In this document: one piece after another, positions 19,287-29,182 of the stretch
Layout: each line of letters opens with the position of its first letter
Numbering within the stretch: the first letter of the stretch is position 1
Origin: Propioniciclava sp. MC1595
Lineage (GTDB): Bacteria; Actinomycetota; Actinomycetes; Propionibacteriales; Propionibacteriaceae
Direction of reading: 5' to 3'
Assembly: GCF_017569205.1 (NCBI RefSeq)
Contig: NZ_CP071870.1
Span: forward strand, 1,674,001-1,738,000
DNA: 64,000 nucleotides
The notes under the pieces: model-generated
Seen by the model: only the letters and a program-made list of their open reading frames with translations
Databases searched by the model: none
What the model was told of the DNA's origin: nothing
Program-made: the position numbers and the translations under genes

Positions 19287-21530
19287 TCACTCCTCGGTGT
19301 CGGGGTCGGGCTCCCGCACCCCGAGCACCAGACCGCCGAACGGCGGCAGGTCGACGGTGAAGCCACCGAGGTCGTCGACCACGCCGACCGGGGTCAGCGT
19401 GGCCAGGTCGACCACGCGGCCCGCCGGCGGGATGTGTTCGCTCTGCACGCGCGCGGTGAGCGCCTCCTCGGCGAAGTTGAGCACGGTCACCTGCGTGGAG
19501 TCGTCCAGCAACCGGTTGACCAGCACCAGCAGGCTCCGGCTGGCGACATCGGGCACGTCGACGAGGGCGCCGGTGGCCAGGTCGTTGCGCTTGCGGACCT
19601 CGAGCACCCGCGCCAGGCGGCGCGCGAACGACCCGGGGTCGCCCAGCTGCCGCGGCAGCGAGCCGTACAGGGCCTGCGCGCGCGGCATGCCCGAGGCCGA
19701 CTTGGCGGCGTCGGGCGCGGCGTCCATCAGGTCGTACGCGCCCCGCTCGATCCAGCGGGTGTCGCCGTCCTTGATCAGGCCCCTCACCTGCGAGCGGTCG
19801 AGGGGGAGCGCGCCCACGAGGTCCCAGCCCGACAGGGCGAAGACGCCGGGCTGCCAGGCGTTGTACATGCAGAGCAGCAGGTGGGCGTCCATGATGCGCT
19901 GGGTGTCGGCCGGGCTGATGTCCTCGAGGTCGGTGATGCCGAGGGTGGCGGTGATGATGGACGCCGTGGTGCAGGCGATGCCGTTCTGGACGAAGACCGC
20001 GTTGTACGGGCCTGCCTCGCCGGTGAGCTTGTCGCGCAGCGTCTGCCGGATCGTCTCGGCGAGCACGGTGCCGGTGACCTCCTCGCCCCCGAAGGAGTAG
20101 GTGTCGTTGGCGTGCCGGGTCGCGAAGTGGACCAGCTCGTAGGTGAGCTCGTCGTGGTTCTGCAGGGCGTGCACGAGCGAGGCCTGGTCGACGCTCAGCG
20201 CGATCGCCTCACGCAGCGTGAGCCGCAGGAACTCGGTGTCGCCGGTCGCCAGGGCGACCTGGTAGGCCGGCCGGGTGACGAAGTCGTAGCTGAGGTCGGG
20301 GCCCACCGAGCCCGTGTTGCGGATGTCGTCGATCGTGAGGTTGAGCTCCTGGAAGGTGAACCCGCCGACCTTGCGCACCATCGACCCGATGAGCTGATTG
20401 GCCGCCTGGGACAGCGGGTGGCCCTCCGACCAGGCGGGCGCCTGCTCCAGGGACTTCTCCACGCCCAGGAAGCCGTTGGCGTCCAACCGCAGACCACCCG
20501 AGCCGAGGTCGAGCAGCGAGTGGAGGGCGTCGCCCATGACCAGCCGCATGCCGGCGAACGTCGGGTCGAGCCAGTTGATCGACGGCTGGCCCTCCTTGAA
20601 GTAGTGCAGGTAAACCCAGCGGCGCTCGACGCCCTGGTGGTCGCGGATGGGCGGGGTGGCCGACCAGTTGGTCTCCTTCACGCCCGGTTCGTAGAAGATG
20701 ACCCGCTGGAGAGCGCCGATGATGTACCCCTCCTCGGCGAGCGCCCGCTCAGCCTCGGGGGAGAGGTTGACGGCGTCCGCCCCCTCGGGCACGTCGGGCA
20801 GCAGGTGCCACGCGTCTCTCGGGATGTCGACCATGTGGTAGATGCCCGGGTAGTCCTGGTAGTTGAGCTCGGCGAGGCGGAAGTCGGCCCCCTTGCCGGT
20901 GTGGCCGGGCACGATGTCGTCGATGATCGTGCCGCCGTGGGCGGCGGCGTTCTCGCACATGTCGCGGAACTCCTGCTCGGTGCCGAACAGGGGGTCGATC
21001 GCCATGCTGATCCGGTCGAAGTGGCCGTCGATGGACGGCGTGGGCTCCCAGCCCGAGATGCCGCCGGCCAGTTTCACCGGGCCGGTGTGGATGGCCTCGA
21101 TGCCGATCTCCTCGAACGCCTCCCACAGCTCTTCGGAGCCGAGCGCCCCCAGGAACGACTGGCCCGGCGCGGTCATCTGCGACAGTGGGTAGGCGGTGTA
21201 CCAGACGGACGCCTGCTCGACGGCGGCGCGCGGGTCGGGGGAGGCGTACACGTTGGCCCACATGAGGTGGTGGCCGGCCAGCTGGCGGCCCAGCGTCACC
21301 GCGTCGGCGAGCATCGACTGGTCGACCAGCCACTCGACGTAGGCGCGGTTGCGGCCGTCGGCCTCGAAGGGGCGCGCCCACAGATCCTCGGGCTTGGGCT
21401 GGTTGCGCCGGGCGCGCGGCCGCAGGCGGGCCGGGCGCGCTGCGAAGCGCTGCTGCTCGAAGCTGGGCTCGGGGGTGACGTCGCCCTCGGCGGGTTCGTC
21501 GGCCGCCATGGGCTGCTCGGTGGTGCTCAC
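19287..21530 (-). CDS. treS: GH13 trehalose synthase-like enzyme (maltose glucosyltransferase type)
   Basis: 747 residues. A long variable N-terminus (to about 150) precedes a GH13 barrel: [16 protein letters not shown] (conserved region I), [15 protein letters not shown] (region II nucleophile Asp), [14 protein letters not shown] (region III acid Glu), [14 protein letters not shown] (region IV Asp and His). The C-terminus from [14 protein letters not shown] is the beta-sandwich domain. The sequence is divergent from mycobacterial TreS, and propionibacterial proteins of this type are annotated as maltose alpha-D-glucosyltransferase or trehalose synthase; I rely on motifs and size. No fused kinase. 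A TACCGT box lies 6 bases before GTG 21530. Confidence 0.8.
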   Translation of the reverse strand: MSTTEQPMAADEPAEGDVTPEPSFEQQRFAARPARLRPRARRNQPKPEDLWARPFEADGRNRAYVEWLVDQSMLADAVTLGRQLAGHHLMWANVYASPDPRAAVEQASVWYTAYPLSQMTAPGQSFLGALGSEELWEAFEEIGIEAIHTGPVKLAGGISGWEPTPSIDGHFDRISMAIDPLFGTEQEFRDMCENAAAHGGTIIDDIVPGHTGKGADFRLAELNYQDYPGIYHMVDIPRDAWHLLPDVPEGADAVNLSPEAERALAEEGYIIGALQRVIFYEPGVKETNWSATPPIRDHQGVERRWVYLHYFKEGQPSINWLDPTFAGMRLVMGDALHSLLDLGSGGLRLDANGFLGVEKSLEQAPAWSEGHPLSQAANQLIGSMVRKVGGFTFQELNLTIDDIRNTGSVGPDLSYDFVTRPAYQVALATGDTEFLRLTLREAIALSVDQASLVHALQNHDELTYELVHFATRHANDTYSFGGEEVTGTVLAETIRQTLRDKLTGEAGPYNAVFVQNGIACTTASIITATLGITDLEDISPADTQRIMDAHLLLCMYNAWQPGVFALSGWDLVGALPLDRSQVRGLIKDGDTRWIERGAYDLMDAAPDAAKSASGMPRAQALYGSLPRQLGDPGSFARRLARVLEVRKRNDLATGALVDVPDVASRSLLVLVNRLLDDSTQVTVLNFAEEALTARVQSEHIPPAGRVVDLATLTPVGVVDDLGGFTVDLPPFGGLVLGVREPDPDTEE

Positions 21531-21574
21531 CGCTCCACGGTAGCGAGTGCGGCAGGGACTCGCGAGGGGCGCGC

Positions 21575-21767
21575 TCAGCGGTACAACGACTCCACGGGCC
21601 GGGGACCCTGCAGCGTCGAGCGCCGGATCCGCAGGATGCCCTCGTCATCGGGTTCCACCCGCCACCCGACGAGGGAGAGCGCCGATGGACGCCTCGCGGT
21701 CGAGGTCGTCCTGGACGAGGTTGACGGCCAGCACAGCGGCCAGGCCGCCGATCGCGAGTACACGCAC
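21575..21767 (-). pseudogene. Small membrane protein remnant with frameshift
   Basis: From GTG 21767 the frame reads VRVLAIGGLAAVLAVNLVQD, a signal-anchor-like start, then hits a stop. Shifting by one base near EASIG gives a continuation that looks like real protein, [20 protein letters not shown], ending at 21575. No homologue is recognised. It may be one broken gene or chance; conservation in relatives would decide. Confidence 0.35.
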
Positions 21768-21865
21768 GGTAGACCTGCGGCGAACGCGTCCGTGCGGGTT
21801 TGCCACGACACGACCGGAGCGAGGAGTTGGGTAGGCTTCCGGCGTCCAGTCGACTGGGGGAGAGC

Positions 21866-23356
21866 ATGCAGAGGATCGGGTTCGACCGCGAGAAGTACAT
21901 CGCCCTCCAGTCGGAGCACATCGAGGCGCGGCGCGAGCAGTTCGGCGGCAAGCTCTACCTCGAGTTCGGCGGCAAGCTGTTCGACGACATGCACGCCTCG
22001 CGGGTGCTGCCCGGCTTCCTGCCCGACAACAAGATCCAGATGCTGGAGCGCATCGTCGACGACGTAGAGATCGTCGTCGTGCTCAGCGCGGCCGACCTGG
22101 CCCGCAACAAGGTCCGCGCCGACCTGGGCATCGGCTACGACGCCGACACCCTGCGCCTGATCGACGAGTTCCGCGGGCGCGGCTTCCTGGTCGCGAGCGT
22201 CGTCATGACGCAGTGGACCGACGACAACCGCCAGGCCAAGGCCTTCCGCCGCAAGCTGGAACGCCTCGGCCTGCACGTGTACCGGCACTTCCCGATCAAG
22301 GGCTACCCGCACGACGTGGTCAACATCGTCAGCGACCACGGGTACGGCCGCAACGAGTACGTGGAGACCACCCGCGACGTCGTCGTCGTGACGGCCCCCG
22401 GGCCGGGCAGCGGCAAGATGGCCACCTGCCTGTCGCAGGTGTACCACGACCACCAGGCCGGGAAGGCGTCGGGGTACGCCAAGTTCGAGACGTTCCCGAT
22501 CTGGAACCTGCCCCTCGACCACCCGGTCAACGTCGCCTACGAGGCCGCCACCGTCGACCTCGACGACGTGAACATGATCGACCCGTTCCACCTGGCTGCG
22601 TACGGCGAGCAGGTCGTGAACTACAACCGCGACGTCGAGGTGTTCCCCGTCCTGAAGGCGCTGTTCGAGCGGGTGCTGGGCCAGAGCCCCTACCAGTCGC
22701 CCACCGACATGGGCGTCAACATGGCCGGCTACTGCATCAGCGACGACGAGGTGTGCCGCGAGGCGTCCCGGCAGGAGGTGATCCGGCGCTACTACAAGGC
22801 GCTGGTCAACGAGCGCCGCGAGGAGCTCGAGCCGACCCAGTCCGACCGGCTGGCGATCATCATGGGCAGCCTCGGCATCGCCAAGGAGGACCGTCCCGTC
22901 GTGCCGCCCGCCCTGGACCTGGAGCGGCGGACCAAGGCGCCGGCGTCCGCGATCGAGCTGCCCGACGGCCGGATCGTGACCGGAAAGACCTCCCCGCTGC
23001 TGGGCAACTGCGCCGCCATGCTGCTCGACGCCCTCAAGGCCCTGGCCGGCATCGACCCCGAGGTGAAGCTGCTCGCCACCGAGACGATCGAGGCGATCCA
23101 GACCCTCAAGACCAAGCACCTCGGCAGCCGCAACCCGCGCCTGCACACCGACGAGGTGCTCATCGCGCTGTCGGTGAGCGCCGGCTCGGACGAGAACGCG
23201 CGTCGCGCCCGGGCCGAGCTGCACCGGCTCGCCGGCTGCGACGTGCACACCACGACCATCCTCGGCACCGTCGACGAGGGCATCTTCCGCAACCTGGGCG
23301 TCAACGTGACCAGCGAGCCGGTCTACCAGCACGCCCGCCTGTACCGAAAGAAGTGA
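21866..23356 (+). CDS. DUF1846 family protein
   Basis: 496 residues from ATG 21866, which has GGGGGAGAG upstream. DUF1846 is marked by [20 protein letters not shown] at the N-terminus, [20 protein letters not shown], a P-loop-like [15 protein letters not shown] and [15 protein letters not shown]. Structures of the family show a Rossmann-like fold; the biochemical role is not settled, although the family is conserved across Gram-positives. The next gene starts seven bases after its stop. Confidence 0.9.
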   Translation: MQRIGFDREKYIALQSEHIEARREQFGGKLYLEFGGKLFDDMHASRVLPGFLPDNKIQMLERIVDDVEIVVVLSAADLARNKVRADLGIGYDADTLRLIDEFRGRGFLVASVVMTQWTDDNRQAKAFRRKLERLGLHVYRHFPIKGYPHDVVNIVSDHGYGRNEYVETTRDVVVVTAPGPGSGKMATCLSQVYHDHQAGKASGYAKFETFPIWNLPLDHPVNVAYEAATVDLDDVNMIDPFHLAAYGEQVVNYNRDVEVFPVLKALFERVLGQSPYQSPTDMGVNMAGYCISDDEVCREASRQEVIRRYYKALVNERREELEPTQSDRLAIIMGSLGIAKEDRPVVPPALDLERRTKAPASAIELPDGRIVTGKTSPLLGNCAAMLLDALKALAGIDPEVKLLATETIEAIQTLKTKHLGSRNPRLHTDEVLIALSVSAGSDENARRARAELHRLAGCDVHTTTILGTVDEGIFRNLGVNVTSEPVYQHARLYRKK

Positions 23357-23363
23357 CGCCGGA

Positions 23364-24950
23364 ATGCATGCCGTCCTGACCTGGCTGGCCGAGCACCCCG
23401 AGGTGCTGCTGTTCGCGCTCGTGGGCGCGGGCATGGCGGTCGGCCACGTCACCGTCCGCAAGATCTCCCTCGGCGCCGCCGCGGTGCTGTTCGTCGCGAT
23501 CGCGGTGTCGGCGCTGGGCGCCAGCCAGGGGGTCGCCCTCGAGATCCCGGTCGCCTTCGCCCACCTCGGGCTGGCGCTGTTCACGTTCTCGGTGGGGGTG
23601 TCCTCCGGTGCGGCTTTCTTCAACAGCCTGCGCACGCAGGCGGTCGCGATGGTGGGCGTCGCCCTGGCCATCGTGCTGGGCGGGGCCGTCGCCTTCACGC
23701 TCGGCCCGCTGCTCGGCCTGACGGTCGAGGAGGCGGCCGGAACCTTCGCCGGCGCGGTCACCAACACCCCGGCGCTGGCAGCGGCCGGGAACACACCGGC
23801 GGCCACCGTCGGCTACTCCGTGGCCTACCTGCTCGGCGTGCTGGGGATGCTGGTCGTGCAGCAGCTGGCCCTGCGGCACGCCGCCGAGGACGCCGACGCC
23901 CCGGCACCCCTGACCCAGGTCAACGTGCGCGTCGAGCACCTCGCGCCGGGGACCACCGTGCGCGACCTGGAGGAGCTCCACGGCGACCAGATCTCGGTGA
24001 CGCGCGTCCGCCACGAGGAGGAGGGCCCGGTGGCCCTCGCCTACGAGGGCGAGGAGCTCAAGGTCGACGACGTGATCACGGTGGTCGGCCCCGACGACGT
24101 GGTGGCGCAACTGGTGGGGGAACTGGGCCACAAGTCCAGCCACCACCTCGTCCACGACCGCGCCCTGCTGGACTTCCGGCGCGTCACCGTCTCCGACCCC
24201 CACCTCTCGGGCCGCACCGTGGCCGAGCTGGGGCTGGAGGAGAAGTTCGGCGCCACCGTCTCCCGCGTGCGCCGCGCCGACGTCGACATGGTCGCCAAGC
24301 CCGGCTTCGTGCTGCAGCTGGGGGACCGCGTGCGGGTCGTCGCGCCCCGCAGCCGCATCGTGAAGGTGAGCGAGTTCTTCGGCGACTCCTCCCGCGGCCT
24401 CACGATCATCAACCCGATCGGCCTGGGCCTGGGCATGGCGCTGGGCTTCGCGCTCGGGTCGGTGCCGCTCCCGCTGCCCGGCGGGGGCACGTTCACGCTC
24501 GGCTCGGCCCTGTGCTGCCTCCTGGTGGGGCTGGTGTTCGGACGCCTCGGCCGGATCGGCCCGCTCGTCACCACGCTGCCCTTCACCGCCACCGCCGTGA
24601 TCAGCGAGCTCGGCCTGCTGCTGTTCCTCGCGCAGGCCGGCGCCCGGGCCGGGGGACAGATCCTCGACGCCTTCGCCGGCGGCCAGTGGCTCGCGATGCT
24701 GGGCCTGGGCGTCCTCATCACCGCCACGGTCGGGCTGTCCGTCTACGCCTTCCAGCGCACCGTGATGCGCATGGGCGGCACCGCCCTGTCCGGCCTGCTG
24801 GCCGGCGCCCAGACCCAGCCCGCGCTACTGGCCTACGCCAACGAGCAGACCAACCACGACTTCCGCGTGGCGACCGGCTACACCACCGCCTACCCCACGG
24901 CGATGATCACCAAGATCCTGGTGGCCAGCGTCCTGGGGCTGCTCGCCTGA
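23364..24950 (+). CDS. Aspartate:alanine exchanger (AAEx) family transporter
   Basis: 528 residues with the duplicated YidE/AspT fold: five to six helices, a cytosolic block with two TrkA-C (RCK_C) domains (about residues 190-345; VNVRVEHLAPGTTVRDLEEL and FRRVTVSDPHLSGRTVAEL), and a second set of helices. The half-repeat signatures are FSVGVSSGAAFFNSLRTQ and AGAVTNTPALAAAGNTPA in the first half, and SELGLLLFLAQAGARAGGQI and LSGLLAGAQTQPALLAYANE in the second. Members exchange dicarboxylates or amino acids. The substrate here is unknown. It may form an operon with the DUF1846 gene. Confidence 0.9.
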   Translation: MHAVLTWLAEHPEVLLFALVGAGMAVGHVTVRKISLGAAAVLFVAIAVSALGASQGVALEIPVAFAHLGLALFTFSVGVSSGAAFFNSLRTQAVAMVGVALAIVLGGAVAFTLGPLLGLTVEEAAGTFAGAVTNTPALAAAGNTPAATVGYSVAYLLGVLGMLVVQQLALRHAAEDADAPAPLTQVNVRVEHLAPGTTVRDLEELHGDQISVTRVRHEEEGPVALAYEGEELKVDDVITVVGPDDVVAQLVGELGHKSSHHLVHDRALLDFRRVTVSDPHLSGRTVAELGLEEKFGATVSRVRRADVDMVAKPGFVLQLGDRVRVVAPRSRIVKVSEFFGDSSRGLTIINPIGLGLGMALGFALGSVPLPLPGGGTFTLGSALCCLLVGLVFGRLGRIGPLVTTLPFTATAVISELGLLLFLAQAGARAGGQILDAFAGGQWLAMLGLGVLITATVGLSVYAFQRTVMRMGGTALSGLLAGAQTQPALLAYANEQTNHDFRVATGYTTAYPTAMITKILVASVLGLLA

Positions 24951-24997
24951 CACCGGCCGGCGTCCGGGACAGGTGAGGGGCGCCGCGCCTCGGGGGA

Positions 24998-25213
24998 TCA
25001 GCCTGCGGCGGCCACGCGGACAGGGTCCAGGCCGGGCACCTCGACCACCTCGCCGCCGGTCAGCTGCCGGCCCCGGCGCGTCTCCACCTCGCCGTCGACG
25101 CGCACGACGCCCGTGAGCAGCAGTTCCCGGGCGTCGGAGCCGGAGTCGACCAGGTTGGCGAGCTTGAGGAACTGGCCCAGGCGGATCATGCCGTTGATCT
25201 CGAAGTCCTCCAT
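24998..25213 (-). CDS. S4 RNA-binding domain protein
   Basis: 71 residues from ATG 25213 (MEDFEINGMIRLGQFLKLAN); upstream ATGs at 25222 and 25225 are possible. A minimal S4 fold: LVDSGSDARELLLTGVVRVD, GEVETRRGRQLTGGEVV. These YbcJ/YaaA-like small S4 proteins bind structured RNA, often rRNA. It is the last core gene before the lower-G+C island. Confidence 0.85.
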   Translation of the reverse strand: MEDFEINGMIRLGQFLKLANLVDSGSDARELLLTGVVRVDGEVETRRGRQLTGGEVVEVPGLDPVRVAAAG

Positions 25214-25252
25214 GGACGCCATCATCCCACCGGGGCAGGGGACCTCCCTCAT

Positions 25253-25620
25253 CCGCGACCGACCCTACTGGTAACCCTGCGTATCAAGGTTGGGCGTATA
25301 CGAGCTGAGTCAGGCTGTGGTTCAGCCGAGGGGCCTGACATCGCGAGCGTGGTCACGGCCTTGGCAGCAACGCCGATCGCGGGCACCATGGCGCGTGCGC
25401 CGATCTGCTCGGCCAGGGGCGCGCAGCGGGACCGTGCTGCTTCATCTGTCGGAGAACGCAGCGCGGCACCGGCACCACTGCGCATCCGGCTCGGGCATGT
25501 TCCCCCGCGAAGGGCTGGGGCAGTCAGTTCCGGCCTTCAGAGCGACGCGGGGGAGGGAATCGAGGACGCGTGCTCGGCGGCATGTGGGGATGCGACTGAG
25601 GGTCTGCGCTGGCGCTGGCC
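25253..25620. other. Island left edge; no gene recognised
   Basis: About 370 bases with no convincing reading frame on either strand. No tRNA gene, direct repeat or integrase site is visible. The G+C bias stays high to about 25600, so the true junction with foreign DNA may be anywhere between 25253 and 25620. Confidence 0.5.
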
Positions 25621-25686
25621 TAGACTCAGCACTGAGCGGGGACGGTTGTCCACGCTCCTGGTCGATCCATCCAGGAAGGTTGGGAC

Positions 25687-25716
25687 ATGTTCTTCAGGGC
25701 TCGGGCCAGCCTGTAA
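25687..25716 (+). CDS. Leader peptide of efflux-gene attenuator (MFFRARASL)
   Basis: A nine-residue open frame with a good Shine-Dalgarno (AGGAAGG at 25673-25679, 7 bases before the ATG) directly upstream of a strong intrinsic terminator and the efflux gene at 25798. TAGACT at 25621-25626 is a plausible -10 box for the transcript. This is the layout of ribosome-stalling transcription attenuators that control antibiotic resistance genes. The inducer is not known. Confidence 0.6.
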   Translation: MFFRARASL

Positions 25717-25728
25717 GTGGCGAGTAAC

Positions 25729-25757
25729 AGGACCGCGCTGGAACGTCGCGCGGTCCT
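25729..25757 (+). terminator. Attenuator terminator upstream of the efflux gene
   Basis: AGGACCGCGC at 25729-25738 pairs perfectly with GCGCGGTCCT at 25748-25757 around a 9-base loop, then TTGTTCT. It lies 12 bases after the leader stop codon and 40 bases before the efflux start. Confidence 0.8.
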
Positions 25758-25797
25758 TTGTTCTGCCCACTCGCCCGCTCATTCCTGAGGGAAGTTC

Positions 25798-26397
25798 ATG
25801 TCTTCTACCGATTCCTCTTCTTCTCTGCGATCCTCGCTACCACGGCCCAGGTGGCCATTGCTATTGTCCAATGCCTTGGATGCCGCTGGGCGTCGGGGTG
25901 TCGACTTCGTAACTGATGTCTTGGCGGTACTGGTTCTTGGAGCCAGTGCTGCGCAGATGGGTTTGCTCAACGCCATCGGAACACTGGCATTCCTCGTGCT
26001 GGGGATCCCGATTGGGGTCCTGGTCGACCGCTCGCCCACGGTGCGGCTGCTCGCTGGCTCTGGCCTGGTCCGAGCAATGCTGCTGGCGACGGTGATCACT
26101 GCCCTGGCACTGGACTCGCTGACCATGGTCCACTTGTACCTGGTCGCTGGGTTAGTCGGCACCACTACGGTCGTCACCGAGACCACACAGACTGCCATTG
26201 CCCCTCGAGTCGCCGGACAGGACGCGGTGGCCGCCCTGGAGATGCTCGATCCTCCACGCGATGAGTTCCCGCCTCGCCCCGACGAGACCTGTCACTATTA
26301 CGAGGCGGAAATCAGCTTCTTCGAACGAGTCGACGTCCACGTCGTCTGCTTCGCCTCCGACCAGGTCAGCAGGATCGGAACGGTTCCCGCGCCATGA
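25798..26397 (+). pseudogene. MFS drug-efflux transporter, N-terminal fragment
   Basis: ATG 25798 has GAGGGAAG upstream. The first 150 residues are an MFS_3/macrolide-efflux-type N-terminus: LLLSNALDAAGRRGVDFVTD, VLGASAAQMGLLNAIGTLAF, IPIGVLVDRSPTVRLLAGSG (the loop 2-3 motif), VVTETTQTAIAPRVAGQDAV. At about 26240 (EMLDPP) similarity ends and 50 unrelated residues lead to a stop. Eight or nine of twelve helices are missing, so it cannot transport. The regulatory front (leader and terminator) is intact. The tail overlaps the response-regulator start as ATGA, so the deletion removed the rest of this gene and probably the start of a gene, perhaps a sensor kinase, before the regulator. Confidence 0.75.
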
Positions 26398-27071
26398 CCC
26401 CGGAGGATCGCACCGACACCCCGCCGATCCGTGTCCTGATCGCGGATGACGACCAGCTCGTCCGCACCGGCGTCGCCGCTATTCTCGCCTCCGCCACTGA
26501 CCTTGACATCACCGCCCTCGCCAGCAACGGCCACGAGGCCGTCGACGCCGCGGCAACACACCGCGTTGACGTCGCACTGCTGGATATCCAGATGCCACGA
26601 CTCGACGGCATCGGAGCTCTCCGTGAGATCCGGCACCGACTGCCCGAGCTTCCGATCGCCATGCTCACCACCTTTTCCGACGACCATCTCATCGCCGATG
26701 CGATCAACGCCGGCGCCCTCGGTTTCCTCCTCAAGTCCGACGAACCTCAGCAACTCATTGCCGGCGTCAGGGCCCTCGCGCACGGCGGAGGCGCGTTCTC
26801 CCCTCGAGTCGCCCGCTGGCTCGCCGCCGAGCAACGAGCGGGCCACCGCACCCGAACCGCGCGAGACGAACTCACTGCCCTGCTCACCGAGCGCCAGATC
26901 GAGCTCCTCACCCACATCGCTCGCGGACTCTCCAACGCCCAGATCGGCAGGGCCATGCATCTGTCCGAAGGCACCGTCAAGCAATACGTCTCCCAGCTCT
27001 TCAACACCCTCGGCATCGACAACCGTGTCCACGCCGCCATCACCGCCTACCGACATGGACTCATCACCTGA
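26394..27071 (+). CDS. NarL/LuxR-family response regulator (orphan)
   Basis: 225 residues. Receiver domain with the acidic pocket DDD in VLIADDDQLV, phospho-Asp in VALLDIQMPRLDGI (about residue 63), the switch Thr in AMLTTFSDD and Lys in GFLLKSDEP. The C-terminal LuxR HTH reads LTERQIELLTHIARGLSNAQ, then LSEGTVKQYVSQLFNTLGI. Its partner histidine kinase is not present; the upstream frame ends in an ATGA overlap, which suggests that a kinase gene was deleted. Targets unknown. Confidence 0.88.
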   Translation: MTPEDRTDTPPIRVLIADDDQLVRTGVAAILASATDLDITALASNGHEAVDAAATHRVDVALLDIQMPRLDGIGALREIRHRLPELPIAMLTTFSDDHLIADAINAGALGFLLKSDEPQQLIAGVRALAHGGGAFSPRVARWLAAEQRAGHRTRTARDELTALLTERQIELLTHIARGLSNAQIGRAMHLSEGTVKQYVSQLFNTLGIDNRVHAAITAYRHGLIT

Positions 27072-27235
27072 AGCCGACCCTGACCACACTAATGGTGGGT
27101 AGTGGCGCACTCGAGAGCATGGTCATCGTCGGCATCTAGATGGCGGTCGTCTACAGCGGCGCAATCTTTTAACCAAAGTGGACAGCGCGTCCGCGATCAG
27201 TCCCCGCTCCCCTGATCGTCGAAGGCAGTAGCGTC

Positions 27236-27334
27236 GTGACGGTTTCGATGCGCGTGATGATCGCGAGGGATGGCTACAAGCACCTCCTGCGCACGGTCGC
27301 GGCCAAGGACGACGACCGCGAGCCAACCCCGTAG
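27236..27334 (+). pseudogene. N-terminal fragment of a MOBF/TraA relaxase
   Basis: From GTG 27236 the frame reads VTVSMRVMIARDGYKHLLRT, then VAAKDDDREPTP and a stop. It matches the first residues of the relaxase at 32204 (TISIRVMTAGDGYRYLLNAV, VAGDGDRD) at the same register, so it is a third relaxase remnant. Only 32 codons remain. The region 27072-27235 before it shows no gene. Confidence 0.6.
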
Positions 27335-27423
27335 GGCCGGCAAAGTAGTTGCGTTTCGATCGGGTAGTTTCTGCGGTTCCCAGATTACGGGCTTAAGGGT
27401 CGTTCGTGCTGTCCGCACAGGCC

Positions 27424-27730
27424 TCAGTCAACCTGCGTCTCGATGCAGTAGCGTCGCAGTTCTGCGATCATCGCGGTCTTGGGGGTGCTGACGAAGCGGA
27501 ACGCATGGCTGAAACGGACGCGCATTCCTCCAGCCTCGAGGTAGCCGTCGCAGGAAGCGCGTCGTCCGTGGGTGACGACAGAAATGACCTCCACCCGCTC
27601 GGGAGAACGGCGGGCGCACCTCTCGGGCTGCACTGGGGCCGCTGTGTGTGGATTTCTCGATGAGCGTCCAGCTCATGTCATCGGCAAGCCACTCGGAGAG
27701 GGCCTCCAGCTCTCCCTTGGCCCGGTTCAC
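27424..27730 (-). pseudogene. NTF2/SnoaL-like protein, frameshifted
   Basis: Two overlapping frames join into one NTF2-like protein. The first gives GELEALSEWLADDMSWTLIE and KSTHSGPSAAREV; the second gives VEVISVVTHGRRASCDGYLE, MRVRFSHAFRFVSTPKTAMI and AELRRYCIETQVD before the stop at 27424. The order (acidic helix with DDMSWTLI, then the HGRRASCDG strand and a final strand) is that of small SnoaL/NTF2 proteins of about 115-130 residues. The N-terminal helix is short and a one-base shift lies near 27620. Function is lost or unknown. Confidence 0.55.
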
Positions 27731-27898
27731 AACGAAGTCTCCGTCAACGCACTTCCGTGAAGACTCATGGTGCTATGGCTCGATCCGATGCGCCCGGCCT
27801 TTCTCCGCGATCGGCACGCACATTTCGATGGGTCTATCAGGCTCCCAGCTGACCTGTCCTTGGTAGATGATGCCGAGTTTCCCGGTGGCGCCGTCTCG
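27731..27898 (-). pseudogene. GyrI-like effector-binding domain remnant
   Basis: The minus-strand frame from 27898 reads RDGATGKLGIIYQGQVSWEP, then DRPIEMCVPIAEKGRAHRIE and P before an in-frame stop. This pattern (Y-x-G-x-V ... PIE-x-CVP ... R-x-EP) is the core of the GyrI-like effector-binding domain found at the C-terminus of many MerR regulators such as BmrR and TipA. The DNA-binding half is absent. It lies between the NTF2 remnant and tet(33). Confidence 0.5.
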
Positions 27899-27957
27899 CT
27901 AGTCGGCCATGGCGAAGCAGTGTCGCCGCCGTGTTGCTCCTGCTCACGTCTCACAAC

Positions 27958-29181
27958 TCACATCGAGTCGCCGCTCGCCCATGAGCCGAACTTCGGGGAC
28001 GCTGCTGTACCACGCATGATGAGAATCACGCAGGGCACGTAGAGTGCTGCGGCGCAGAGCCAGAGGAAGCCGTCGGCGTTGATGTAAGTGAGCGCGAAGA
28101 TCGTTGTGAAAGCGACCGGTCCGAAGATCGATGTGACGCTGTTGATGCTGGCGAGCACACCCTGGAGGCGCCCTTGGTGCTGTTCATCGACGCGCTGGGA
28201 GAGAAGGGTTTGCAGAGCGGGGAGGCCGATGCCACCGATCCCCAGTGCCGCCAAGATAGGCGCCATGGAAAATGCGTCAGTGACAATCGCCAGGCCTACG
28301 AGACCCAAGGCGTCGGTAACACACCCGATGATGACTGTTTTTGCCTCACCGATCCACTCCACGATGCGGCCAGTAAGGAGGGCCTGCACGAGAACCTGTA
28401 CGATCCCGAAGACGGACAGGGAGATTCCAACTTCGACGGGACTCCAGTCGAGGCGGTGTTCAGTAAACAGCACCCAGGTCGCACCTGGAGCCTGCCCAAT
28501 GAATTGAACAAGGCCGAATGCGACTAATAGGAAGGTAATCCCAGGCACCGCGCTGAGGCCGGGGCGACCACGATGCTGAGCGAGCGACGCAGAGCGCGCA
28601 GGGGAATCAGGACGGGTCTCGCGTAACAAGATAAAGGTGAGTGCCAGATTGCTCGCTGAGAGAAGAGCAGCGAGCAAAAACGGCAGATGTGGCGAGATGG
28701 CACCGAACAGTCCACCCATGGCTGGCCCCGCGATCATTCCGCCGCCATAGCAGGCACTGAGTAAACCGAAACGCTTGGCGCGCTGGTGGGGTGGCGTGAT
28801 GTCGGCGATCACGGTGGCGGTGACCGCATTGGTCGCTCCGGTTATCCCAGCCACTGCACGGGCGATATAGAACACCGACAGAGCGGATGTCGTGGCGAGC
28901 ACGAGATAGTCGACGGTCGCACCGGCCAGGGAAACAAGCAGCACCCGGCGGCGGCCGAATCGGTCCGACAGTGTTCCCAGTACGGGGGCAAAGATGAACT
29001 GCATTACCGCGTAGAGCGCGATCAGCACTCCGACGTTCAGCGGAACCGCATCAGCGGTGACCCCTGCCTCGTGTAGCAGTGCGGGGAGAATCGGCATCAC
29101 CAGGCCCATGCCGGCGGCGTCGAGGCTAGCCGTGATGAGGACCGTGGCCAACGAGCCACGAGCGGAAGTGAGAGATGACAC
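27958..29181 (-). CDS. tetA(33): Tetracycline efflux MFS transporter Tet(33)
   Basis: Exports tetracycline-Mg in exchange for protons. 407 residues from GTG 29181 (SSLTSARGSLATVLITASLD), the length of Tet(33) on corynebacterial pTET3. An in-frame ATG at 29217 lies inside the operator region and is not preferred. MFS signatures: the loop 2-3 motif GTLSDRFGRRRVLLVSLAGA, the antiporter motif GAISPHLPFLLAALLSASN nearby, and twelve membrane segments. The sequence is as I remember Tet(33); Tet(Z) is the alternative and a database comparison would settle it. The gene is divergent from its repressor across two operators. Confidence 0.9.
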   Translation of the reverse strand: MSSLTSARGSLATVLITASLDAAGMGLVMPILPALLHEAGVTADAVPLNVGVLIALYAVMQFIFAPVLGTLSDRFGRRRVLLVSLAGATVDYLVLATTSALSVFYIARAVAGITGATNAVTATVIADITPPHQRAKRFGLLSACYGGGMIAGPAMGGLFGAISPHLPFLLAALLSASNLALTFILLRETRPDSPARSASLAQHRGRPGLSAVPGITFLLVAFGLVQFIGQAPGATWVLFTEHRLDWSPVEVGISLSVFGIVQVLVQALLTGRIVEWIGEAKTVIIGCVTDALGLVGLAIVTDAFSMAPILAALGIGGIGLPALQTLLSQRVDEQHQGRLQGVLASINSVTSIFGPVAFTTIFALTYINADGFLWLCAAALYVPCVILIMRGTAASPKFGSWASGDSM

Positions 29182-29182
29182 C

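Noticed and set aside
25290..25912. Long open frames on both strands at the island's left edge
   Set aside because: They overlap each other, have odd composition (many Arg and Ser) and match no family; the leader and terminator at 25687-25757 contradict them.
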